Below, piece by piece: positions 32,601 to 43,735 of a stretch of 64,000 bases of DNA. The DNA lies in the NCBI GenBank assembly GCA_018398575.1, contig JAGTXZ010000002.1, positions 2,792,501 through 2,856,500 on the forward strand, written 5' to 3'. Under the pieces are notes generated by a model that made no database searches, was not told where the DNA came from, and saw only the letters and a list, made by a program, of their open reading frames with translations. The first letter of the stretch is position 1; every line of letters begins with the position of its first letter. This DNA is from Ampelomyces quisqualis. Its lineage: Eukaryota > Ascomycota > Dothideomycetes > Pleosporales > Phaeosphaeriaceae. A program made the translations under genes and the position numbers.

Positions 32601-33072
32601 CAGGCACAGCTCTAGTTTACATAACTCTGCCTCTAGTATAAAGATAAATTTCAAAAGTTAGGTCTCTTTATCTAGTTATCGCATAGAGTAAGTAAAGAAG
32701 TATATTGGCTTTAATACTTTTATATTATAACTCTTAGTTAGAGATGTATTATATATACTAGAGGTTCTATAGTTAGTTCTTAGAAAGTAAGTGTTACTAG
32801 TTAGAGGATAATAGACAGAGTTTAGTATAGATACTAAGTAGTAGTTAGAGTCTAAGTACAAGAGGTACTCTAATATAAATAGAAAGGACTATAGTTAAGT
32901 ATAGGTAACTAAGTTATAGATTAGTATAAAGAGTATTAGTAAGATACTCTATAAAGTTAAATATACTAATCTATAAGAGTTTACTATAGTTCTTATAAAC
33001 TAAGAAGATTATTTATTAATTAGTTTTATTAGTTCTACTAACTTCTAAGTAACTTATAATACTAAGGAATTT

Positions 33073-33223
33073 ACTATACTACGTAGTACAGTCTATTCTA
33101 GCTTAAAAATAGATTATTTCTAGTCTGTGCTTTAAGGCTAAACCTAAAATAGACTTTTGCGTATAAACAGAAAATAGACTTTAGCTATTACTATAGAAAA
33201 CAGACTACTGTACGTAGTATAGT
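33073..33223. mobile_element. MITE-like element with terminal inverted repeats
   Basis: The 151-bp element starts actatactacgtagtacagt and ends with actgtacgtagtatagt, near-perfect inverted ends that themselves contain the palindrome tacgta. Its body (tattctagcttaaaaatag and so on) is shared with the start of the array at 36654. Toward its right end it carries about one copy of the 26-bp motif that is expanded in that array. No coding capacity is present. A clear target duplication was not found. Confidence 0.55.
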
Positions 33224-33399
33224 GTTACAATCCAGAATTAAACAACTAGAAGCCCTGCCTTATAAACACTAAAGTTCTGTAACTAAGTAGTAAGTTAAAG
33301 TTAAGACACTAAGGAATAGATTACGTAAGCGTACTAGTAAGTACTAGTAGGACTAGAAGAGCTTAGTATACTAAGACACACTAGGATAATAGGATCTAA

Positions 33400-36300
33400 C
33401 TAAAGCAGATAGTATATAGGAACTATAATAAACTCTTGTAGATTATTATATTTAACTTATGTTATAGACGCTTAAGTTAGTAACTAGCTATTTAACTATT
33501 ATTACTCTTTTTAGAAAGCTCTAGCCTTTACTATCTTAGTAATAATACCCTTTGTATCTAAAGTAACTCTGTACCTATCTGCAAAAACTAACTTTAGCTA
33601 TACCTTTAGTCTACACTAGCATTCTTATTGTTTGCTACTAGACTAATAGTCTTAACACTTTAAACACCTTTATAATAAGTAGTAATATTGTAATAAATAT
33701 ACCTAAGCATTTCTAAGTAGAAAAACCTAGACTTAAGGTTAACAAACCTAATCTCTACTATAGAAACTGTAACAAACTTAAGACCTAGATCCTCTAATTT
33801 AATAAGCACTTCTATATAGAAAAAGATAAGATTAAGAATAATAATAAAGTTATTCTTACTATAACTTATATAAAAGGCAATACTAAGAAATAGGTACTTC
33901 TAATTATCTAGAAGTATATAGACAATAACATTACAGATATAGATAATACTAACTTTGTAAAAGACTAGCACACGTTTAAAATACGCTTGCAGTAGATCTT
34001 CTTACTTCTTAAAGAATCTGTAATTACAGAATAAAAAATCTAAAGTCTAAAATAAACCTAATTAACTACTAACTATACTAATGTTTTTTAATAATACGCT
34101 AAACAAATCTAGTAAGACAATACTACTCTAATGCGTATGTATAAGTAAGGCCTTAAGGCTACTATATAAGCTAAACTTATACGCAGTAGAATATATATTA
34201 CTACTCTTAAGAAACTTAAGAATAAAGCTATTTACCTAGATAACAAACTCTATAAATTAGCACTTAAAGATAGGTTATACTCTTTGCGTCTACTACAGGG
34301 ATATAAAGGATTTTGCCTAAATAAAAGATATTAGAGATAAACACAACTAAACAAAGGATAATAGCGCTACTACCTAAGACAAGAAACTTACTAACTACGC
34401 CTACTAGGAGTATACTTAGGGTATAGACCTAAAGCTATGTACTTAGACAACCTTAATAAAGGCCTAGAATAGAAAAGTTACCTAAAGAAATAACCTTAAG
34501 AGGATAGGCCTAATAAAAACAAGATTACCTGTTATAACTATAACAAGGTTAGACATTATACACAAGACTATTACTCTAAGAATAAAGTTATACGCTAGCT
34601 TAATATGTTAACTAACACTTTAGAAGAAGATATTAAAGAATAGACTGTAATTAAGGATTAACCTACTATCTAAACAACTAATAGACTACTAATAGTAGGA
34701 TAGATAGAAGATACCTCTACTATATTATTAAACAACAAAGTCTTAACTAACTCTGCGTTACTATATAATTAGAAACAAGACTATAATATTAAATAATTCT
34801 AATAAATAGAACTACTTCTACTGCAAACGTAACAAAACATTTACAACTAGTATAACTAAACTAATAAAGATAACTAAGAATATATAGAATAATATTACTA
34901 ATTTCTATAAGAATATTATACTCTTAGCCTATAGATAGATAGGTACTCTCTAAGAATAGATAGAGTTATAGAGGAAGAACAATTGCTATACCTAGAAAAC
35001 AGAGTCTATAGAACATAAGATCTACAAGAGACTAAGAGAGTCTATAATACTTAGGAAGACTAAGAACTTACACTAGATAAGCTAGACATATACTTACTAC
35101 TAGCTAGCCCTAAACTAGTGCGCTAGAATACAATAGTTAGAGAACTATATTAAGAGGTAGATATAGATAAACTACGTAAGATGTGCTATAACTTATATAT
35201 AAAGTAGATATGCTATACTAATAATAGGTAAGTATTAGTACTAAACTCTATACCTGTAGAATACTAGAATAGAAAGGTAAATAAATTGTATCAAATCCTA
35301 CTTACAGACAGATACCTATAGGATCCTTATAATCTAAAATATAGACTTCTATTATAGACAGCGTGTAATAGCAACTACTGCCTAATACATTATAGTAGTA
35401 AAATTAACTAATACTTTTCTTAGTAGAAGAAACTTTACAAGTACTAATAGTACAGTTACCCTAAGGATACCTGCGTAAATTACCTATACAATAAATAAAA
35501 CATAAGAAGTTTTTCTAATATATTAGAGAAAGAAAGTATATCTAACAAAATACTTGTTAATAGCAGCTGCATAAACTACATATAGTAGTTCTGCCTATAA
35601 CTAGAGTACAAGAAGTACTATAATAACAAAGAAGCTAATAGATATAGAAAGAACAAGTCTTTTTTAGAGTTAACTTTAGACTCTAGAAAAGAAACCTAAA
35701 GCTGCAACGCAATTAACTTAGCTAAGCTTATAAAACTTATAGTAAGAGTTAATAGAAAAAGAATAAAGGCACTTCTAGATTTAAGATTATAAGTAAACTA
35801 TATTTTAGATAATACCTTGTTAAGAGCTAGGCTCTAACCTTGCTAGAAATAATAATTATATAAACTTTGTATTGCAAATAGAGAGTAGATACCTAATAAG
35901 TTACTTATTAGATATAAGACTACTATAGAACTTAACATCTAAGGAACTAAACAGGAAATATACCTAGACATCTTTAGATTAGCTACCTATAACATTATAT
36001 TAGGACTTCTATAGTTTAGAAAGAATAGCCTATAGATAGACTAAGGGAAGAGATCTATTTCTCTAGAGAATTATAACAATATAACAGATTCTAAGCCTAT
36101 ATATTAGTAGCGTTTAATAGTAGATAAAAAGACAATTAATAATATTGCTTTAACTAAGACGTAGTTAAAGATATAACTAGTTAACTTAGAAAATTAAGAA
36201 AGAAATACTAATACGTTATAAGTTTTAGAGTAATATATAACTTCTAATATACCTAAGGAATATAAAAAGTTTAAGAAACTATTTTTAGAGGAAATAGGTC

Positions 36301-36653
36301 TAGAAGTACTACCTAAGCATTAGGAGTAAGACTATAAGATTGTTCTAGAAAAAGGGAAAAGGCTTACCTTTAGACTAATCTATAGATTATTAGAAAAAGA
36401 GCTAGAAGTACTCTAAGAATATATCTAAGTAAACCTAAAGAAAGGTTTTATCTAAGCATTAGAATTACTAGCTAGATACCTAATTATATTTATACTAAAG
36501 AAGAATAGTAAACTATAACTATGTATTAACTTTTAGAAACTTAATAATATTATAGTTAAGAATTAATACCTACTACCTAATATTTTAGAACTATAGAATT
36601 AACTAGTCTATGCAAAGATCTTTACAGCACTAGATCTAAGAGGCGCGTATAAC
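33400..36653 (+). mobile_element. Ty3/gypsy LTR retrotransposon relic (gag-pol, truncated in RT)
   Basis: Mutated but readable retroelement in plus orientation. The gag end has a zinc knuckle at about 34530-34571 (C-x2-C-x4-H-x4-C) in which two Cys are now Tyr. The protease at about 35769-36050 reads ALLD then LR instead of the expected SG, followed by VNYILDN and YNIILGL; both changes are C-to-T or G-to-A. Reverse transcriptase at about 36310-36653 reads LEKGKRLTF, LEKELEVL, KKGFI, LCINF, KIFTALDLRGAYN with in-frame TAA/TAG at former Gln, Trp or Arg positions. It stops inside RT where the 26-bp array element begins. LTRs and integrase were not found. The left limit is approximate. Confidence 0.8.
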
Positions 36654-37590
36654 CTACTGTACGTAGTACAGCCTATTCTAGCTTAAAAATAGATTATTTC
36701 TAGTTAGTGCGTTGTAGCTAAACTCAAAATAGACTGTTATGTATAACTAGAAAATAGACTTTAGCTATTATAGTAGGAAATAGAATTTGGCTATTGTAGC
36801 AGGAAATAGAATTTAGCTATTGTAGTAGGAAATAGAATTTAGCTATTGCAGCAGGAAATAGAATTTGGCTGTTACTGCAGGAAATAGAATTTGGCTGTTA
36901 TAGTAGAAAATAGAATTTGGCTATTGTAGTAGGAAATAGACTTTAGCTATTATAGTAGAAAGTAGACTTTAGCTATTGTAGTAGGAAATAGACTTTAGCT
37001 GTTACAGCAGAAAATAGACTTTTACTATTACTACAGGAAATAGAATTTGGCTATTATAGTAGGAAATAGATTTTGGCTGTTATAGCAGAAAATAGACTTT
37101 AGCTGTTACAGCAGAAAATAGACTTTTACTGTTACTGCAGGAAATAGAATTTAGCTGTTGCAGCAGGAAATAGATTTTAGCTGTTATAGTAGAAAATAGA
37201 TTTTGGCTATTATAGTAGAAAATAGACTTTGGCTGTTATAGTAGGAAATAGACATTAGCTATTGCTACAGGAAATAGAATTTGGCTGTTGTAGTAGAAAA
37301 TAGAATTTTGCTATTATAGTAGGAAATAGACTTTAGCTATTACTACAGAAAATAGAATTTGGCTGTTGCAGCAGGAAATAGAATTTGGCTGTTGTAGCAG
37401 GAAATAGAATTTGGCTGTTACAGCAGGAAATAGACTTTAGCTGTTATAGTAGAAAATAGATATTAGCTATTACTGCAGGAAATAGATATTAGCTGTTACT
37501 ATAGAAAATAGAATTTGGCTGTTGCAGCAGGAAATAAACTTTGGCTGTTACTGTAGGAAATAGAATTTAGCTGTTATAGTAGGAAATAGT
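36654..37590 (+). repeat. 26-bp minisatellite expanded inside a MITE-like element
   Basis: The block opens with the same sequence as the element at 33073 (gtacgtagtacag, then tattctagcttaaaaatag). It then runs into about 31 tandem copies of a 26-bp unit such as aggaaatagaatttggctgt. Units differ mostly at G/A in tttggct versus tttagct, and at gttgcagc versus gttatagt. The array interrupts the reverse transcriptase directly after its GAYN motif. Confidence 0.85.
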
Positions 37591-37649
37591 ACTACCTTAA
37601 GGTGTATGTACTAACTATTTTATATTATTCTGTAATGCCCCTAGTTAGC

Positions 37650-39950
37650 CTACGCGCTCTAACTATAATATTAATATAGAGTTACCTTTTAAATCTACGT
37701 TACCTATAGTCTTTCCTACCTAGCTACTTGTAGGGGTTATTACTACTAGCAACAGCTAATATTGCCTCTATCTAAATACTCTCTCTCTCTAGCATCTACC
37801 TGTTGCACCTGCTTTAACACCTCTTAATGTACCTACAATACTTTACCCTTTAGACAAAGAATTCTCTAACTTCTCTTTATTACTCTCTAATATAATTCTC
37901 CTTATTTGTGTATTTAGGACCTCTAAACTCTAGACTCTTTTACTCTAAGATTTACTATCTAATATATTTACTTTACTGCTATAGTTAGCTATATAATAAC
38001 TCTTGCTATAGAGACTTACTTTTTAAACAAAGCTAACAGGCGCAACGTATAAAACTTGTTTAGTTACTCTAGAAAGAGAAACTCTAATAGAGGCTTACTT
38101 TTATCTATATAAGCTAAGAAGAGTAGCTCTATCTTAGCTGCAATTATAGGTACGTCCTTATTACACTCTATTACTATTCCTATCTACTAACGTACACGCG
38201 TTTGTGTTAATATTTGTTTAATCTACGCATTTATAATTAAACTCTTTAGCAGCAAACTAAAGATTCTAACGCTTTCTATAAGCACTTTAATAATATTCTA
38301 TTATTTTCTCTAATCTAACAACTGCTTAAAATATAGCTAAAGATTAGCATTTTGTTTCTTTGTTAGCAGATTGCTATTATTATTCTTATATGCGTATTAG
38401 AACAAATACTTCTTTACTAGAGTATTATAATATTATTCTTTTGCTTTAGTGCTTATGTTAAGCTCTTACATTTCTCTTTTTAGCGTTATATATTTCTTAT
38501 ACAGCGCATCTAGTTTCTATTACTACCTTATTTTATCTGCAATACTATTTACCTTTAATTTCTCTACCTCTACTACTTTATACTTCTATCTCTTGCGTTG
38601 CAAAAGCGTTAGACTCTACTTATCTATAGTATTGCAATCCTAGTGCTAGAATAGAACTATCTAGAAACTTAGACTACCTTTTACAAGTAATACATTATTA
38701 TTGTACGCTTATATAGCTAGTGCACTTCTTACTACTACTACCTAATAGAATAACTTGCGTCCTCTACTGCGTTAACGTTTCTAAATTCTTAAGACGTTCT
38801 ACTAATCCTAGAATACCTCTATTAACTCTACTAATAGAGCCTTACTAATTATCTAAGAAACTATAGTAACTTTTATACTAGGCAACAATTTAGCGTACGT
38901 GTAATAACGCTGCTCTTCTACTGTCCTACTAATTGTGCGCTGCGCAACTTCCTAATCCTGCTTACTTACTACTATCTGTATAAGTGCAAGGTTTATCTTT
39001 TTTACTAGAGCCTTTTTAGCTTGTTGCGTTGTCTTTTCTCTCCTCTATCTCTTTCTACTAGTTCTAGGTCTAGTAGAGTCTGCCTTGTCTACTACTGCCA
39101 AATAGTAAACCTGTACCTTATTAACGTTTTCTCTCTTGCTTACTTAGTTATAAATATTAGCCTAGAGTATTAACATGCGCAAGTTATTATAAACGTTATT
39201 AATAATTTTTAGTAACGTTGTTTAGTTAGTTTGCTTGCATATCTATAGCAGGGCATTGTATAGATTCTTAGTAAAAAATGCCTCTAGCAGATTATATTTG
39301 TCTAGAACCTAGGCATATATTACTTTTTTAGTTCTATCTAAAGCGTTATCTATAGCTTATACTACTCTAGCCTCTGCTACGTGTTAAGATATATCTTAGG
39401 AGATTAAATTTAGAGTAGACTTAACTACTATTAAGAAATGCTTAGCTTAGAAGTACTTGCTAGAATATATAGAGATAGTGTACGTTAGCTAGGTAGCAAT
39501 ATACTCTTGTTTCTTACTTGCTAAGCTTCCTTTAAAAAAAACCTGCTTTAACTAAAATAGGCTAGATTTAAACACTTTCCTCTTAACAAAATTATCTTAT
39601 AGTTACTACGCTATAAAAGTGTAAAAAACTCTTTTTCTTTTACTACACTATTCTATTGTGTGTAAAGTAGTGCTATGTCTGTCTATACCTATATTTACCT
39701 GTATCCTCTTCTTAGCTATAGTATTATTATTTACTCTTATTATTAATATTGCCTTAATTCTACTAGTGTCTAACAACACTTTAATTCTAAACACGCTAAT
39801 TACACTCCTATTAAGGAAAGAGAAGCTCTTTAAGCCTTTATTAACACCTAGCGCAAGTATCTTTATGTTTAGCTAGCCTATCTATATATTCTAAGCAAAC
39901 CTATCCTAGCTATTTCTAGTCTTAAAATCTATTAGGATTTACTAAAGTGT
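37650..39950 (-). mobile_element. unidentified relic reading frames
   Basis: On the minus strand one frame stays open over long distances except for TAG/TAA codons. Around 39065-38815 it reads basic and helical sequence, for example KTTQQAKKALVKKINLALIQ then EEQRYYTYAKLLPS. I do not recognise the family. Plus-strand open frames at 38449-38643 and 39658-39876 are hydrophobic shadows. The limits are approximate. Confidence 0.4.
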
Positions 39951-39959
39951 AAGTAATAC

Positions 39960-41290
39960 AGCACTATTTGTACTAGTAAAACTGCAATTAAGAATATAAA
40001 GACCTACTTCTATACTAAATATAAGCTGTTTGCTTCTGCTATATTAAGTAACAAATAATAACTAGAGTAGTAGAGTAAATAGTAGTAAGTAGTATACAGT
40101 TAGTAGTTCTTTGCAAGAGAGTTACAACCTATAACTACCTATATTACTAGATATTTTAAGGTTATTAAAGAAACTACGCCTGTCTATATAGAGAAGGCAG
40201 TTGTAGAAGAAGACCTAACACCTAATAAAACTATTTCTGTTACTTCTAACCTATAAGATATTATTAACCCTGCGTTAATATAACTTGCTACTTTAGAAGC
40301 GCAGTTTCTTATAGTAGAAACAAGAGTTATAGAGAAATAAAAGTGCATAAACACTGTTATACTAACTATTCCTAACTAATAAACCTACCTATACCTAGAA
40401 TATACGCAGTTCTAGCGCTGCGTAGCAGATATAAAATAAGAAACTATTTACAAATATATAAAACTAGGACGCTCTGCCTAACTATAGTACTTAGCTAATA
40501 TAGTAAAAAGTATAATGTTAGTATACTAATATTATGTTTCCCTAACGTCTTGCTAGGCCTAGATTTAGGTTATGTAGGAGCACCTACAGTATATTTCTGT
40601 TATACCTCTGCTACTCTACTAGAAATTTAACAATTACTATAGCAGCATAATTGTTGCAATTTTTATATTCTTTTACAACATATTTAACAATGTTGTTTCT
40701 TAGCTACCTACTCTTAACGTAACTAAGTACTAGTTATGCACTTAGAGGCCTATCTAGGCCTACTTAGACAGCTTCTACTCTAAGTATTCTAAAGTAGAGA
40801 CAAAATACAAGAGAAGTAAACTAGACGTGTTAGAAGGCCTGTGTTACAATTTCTAGATAGCGCTTTTAAAGCAGACTGTACTGCAATGCAATTTTAACCT
40901 AGCTATAGTTACTTTTCTTGCGTTTCTTGCTATTAACGCCTAAGATAAGAGATTTTGCAAAGTATATAATTTTGCAACTAACTACTCTACTATTAAGAAA
41001 TATGCAAAGTTTACAGCCTGCTATAAACTATACCTTAAAGAACTAGCTAGTATAGCAGTTAAAACACTAAGTACTATTATATAAAAAGAATAGGATCTAC
41101 AACTATTTAAAGTAGACTAGATTATCTAGAAATAGAAAAGGGCTAAGATGTAGCACTTTGCGTTAGAGACTAATGCTACTACTAGTAGTAACGTATTTAA
41201 GTTATAGGTCCTCTAATATATAACGTCTAAATATCCTACTATAATAAACTAAGTTATTACTACTTTATATTATATTGCCTAATTCTATAT
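39960..41290 (+). pseudogene. telomere-linked RecQ-helicase-like ORF relic, copy A (N-terminal part)
   Basis: The plus-strand frame is interrupted mostly by TAA/TAG. At about 40740-41130 it reads AYLDSFYSKYSKVETKYKRS, then LCYNFQIALLKQTVLQCNFN, LAFLAINA and VYNFATNYSTIKKYAKFTAC. The last block aligns by eye with VYLFATSISSLKKYTCFAFV in copy B (near 54.08 kb), and the LCY-FQ-LL block aligns with LLCYQFQLVLLIECNKSANY there. The pattern fits the region upstream of the integrase-like domain in fungal telomere-linked helicases. The frame ends where the 31-bp satellite starts, so the helicase part is missing here. Confidence 0.5.
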
Positions 41291-41362
41291 ATATTAGATT
41301 TGGAAACTCACTAGAGAGTTTTTGCTTGGCATTACTAAATAGACTAGACTATTTAGGCTTAG

Positions 41363-43000
41363 TGAAACTCACTGGATTTATTTAGTTATACTAAGAAACT
41401 TACTGGATTTAACTAGTTATACAAAGAAACTTACTAGATTTATTTAGTTATACAAAGAAACTTACTGGATTTAACTAGTTATACAAAGAAACTCACTAGA
41501 TTTATTAAGTTATACTAAGAAACTCACTGGATTTAACTAGTTATACGAAGAAACTTACTGGATTTAACTAGTTATACGAAGAAACTCACTAGATTTATTT
41601 AGTTATACTAAGAAACTCACTAGATTTAATTAGTTATACGAAGAAACTCACTAGATTTAACTAGTTATACTAAGAAACTCACTAGATTAACCTAGTTATA
41701 CGAAGAAACTTACTAGATTTATTTAGTTATACTAAGAAACTTACTAGATTTAATTAGTTATACTAAGAAACTCACTGGATTTAATTACTTATACGAAGAA
41801 ACTCACTAGATTTATTTAGTTATACTAAGAAACTTACTAGATTTAACTAGTTATACAAAGAAACTTACTGGATTTAACTAGTTATACGAAGAAACTCACT
41901 GGATTTAACTAGTTATACTAAGAAACTCACTGGATTTAATTACTTATACTAAGAAACTTACTAGAATTAACTAGTTATATAAAGAAACTTACTGGATTTA
42001 ACTAGTTATACTAAGAAACTCACTAGATTTAACTAGTTATACTAAGGGACTTACTAGATTTAACTAGTTATACAAAGAAACTTACTGGATTTAACTAGTT
42101 ATACGAAGAAACTCACTAGATTTATTGAGTTATACTAAGAAACTCACTAGATTTAACTAGTTATACTAAGAAACTCACTAGATTTAACTAGTTATACGAA
42201 GAAACTCACTAGATTTATTAAGTTATACTAAGAAACTCACTGGATTTAACTAGTTATACAAAGAAACTTACTGGATTTAACTAGTTATACAAAGAAACTT
42301 ACTAGATTTAACTACTTATGCTAAGAAACTCACTAGATTTATTTAGTTATACTAAGAAACTTACTGGATTTATTTAGTTATACTAAGAAACTTACTGGAT
42401 TTATTTAGTTATACAAAGAAACTAACTAGATTTAACTAGGTATGTAAAGAAACTTACTAGATTTAACTACTTATGCTAAGAAACTTACTAGATTTAACTA
42501 GTAATACAGAGAAACTTACTAGATTTATTGAATTATACTAGGAAGCCTTGCTAGATTTATTTAGCTCCTTAAAGATTCTTCCTTAATTTACTTAGTTATA
42601 TAAAGAAACTTAATGTAATCATTTAGTTATACTTAGAAACTTACTAGTATTACTTAGTTATACTAATAAACGTACTAGATCTTTTTAGTTATAATTAGAA
42701 ACTAACACAATTATTTACTTATGTAAAGAAACTTACTGATTTTACTTAGTACACTAATAAACCTACTTAATTTATTAAGCTATACTTTAAAACTTACAAG
42801 ATTTATTAGGTTGTATAAAGAAACTATATATATCTATTTAGTTACCTAATAGAAATTACTAAATATATTTAGTTTTACTTAGAGACTTTCTTAATTAAAT
42901 TATATATAATGCAAAATCTAACTAATTTAATTACTTTATTTAGAAAACTTACTACAATTTAATATAGTATAAAGAAACTTACTATATAAAGATTAATTTT
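41363..43000 (+). repeat. 31-bp minisatellite, about 38 clean copies then a degenerate tail
   Basis: The unit is agaaactcactggatttaac followed by tagttatacta. It repeats with strict 31-bp spacing from 41363 to about 42545 and decays into diverged copies up to about 43.0 kb. Variants are mainly actcact/acttact and ctggat/ctagat, so they are C-to-T at TCA and G-to-A at TGG, plus ttatacta/ttatacga/ttatacaa. The array retains far more TCA and TGG words than its surroundings. Confidence 0.9.
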
Positions 43001-43084
43001 ATGAGTTCTATTTTATATAATTTTGTTCTCTATATTATATAATAAGATAGAAATTCTACTATTAGAAGAGCAATTAATTATATT

Positions 43085-43735
43085 CTTAAATATTCTACTA
43101 CTTATTCTACTACCTATCCTACAGACTATCCTACTGCCTATCCTACTGCCTATCCTACTGCCTATCCTACAGACTATCCTACTGCCTATCCTATAGACTA
43201 TTCTACTGCCTATCCTACAGACTATCCTACTGCCTATCCTACAGACTATCCTACTGCCTATTCTATAGACTATCCTACTGCCTATCCTACAGACTATCCT
43301 ACTGCCTATCCTACAGACTATTCTACTGCCTATCCTACAGACTATCCTACAGACTATTCTACTGCCTATCCTACAGACTATTCTACTGCCTATCCTACAG
43401 ACTATCCTACTGCTTATTCTACTGCCTATCCTACTGCCTATCCTACTACCTATCCTACAGACTATCCTACTACCTATCCTACTGCCTATCCTACTGCCTA
43501 TCCTACAGACTATTCTACTGCCTATTCTACAGACTATTCTACTGCCTATTCTACAGACTATCCTACTGCCTATTCTACAGACTATCCTACTGCCTATCCT
43601 ACAGACTATCCTACTGCCTATCCTACAGACTATTCTACTGCCTATCCTATAGACTATCCTACTGCCTATCCTACTACCTATTCTACAGACTATCTTACTG
43701 CCTATCCTACTGCCTATCTTATAGACTATCTTATA
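43085..43735 (+). repeat. 12-bp minisatellite (YCTACTGCCTAT / YCTACAGACTAT)
   Basis: About 54 copies of a 12-bp unit in two alternating variants, often forming a 24-bp pair. All three plus-strand frames lack stop codons across the 640 bp; one would read repeating Tyr-Pro-Thr-Ala and Tyr-Pro-Thr-Asp. No ATG exists in or near it, so no gene is called. Confidence 0.9.

Noticed and set aside
39658..39876. Hydrophobic 72-codon plus-strand frame in the AT-rich block
   Set aside because: Hydrophobic composition is expected from T-rich DNA; the minus strand has the readable relic.
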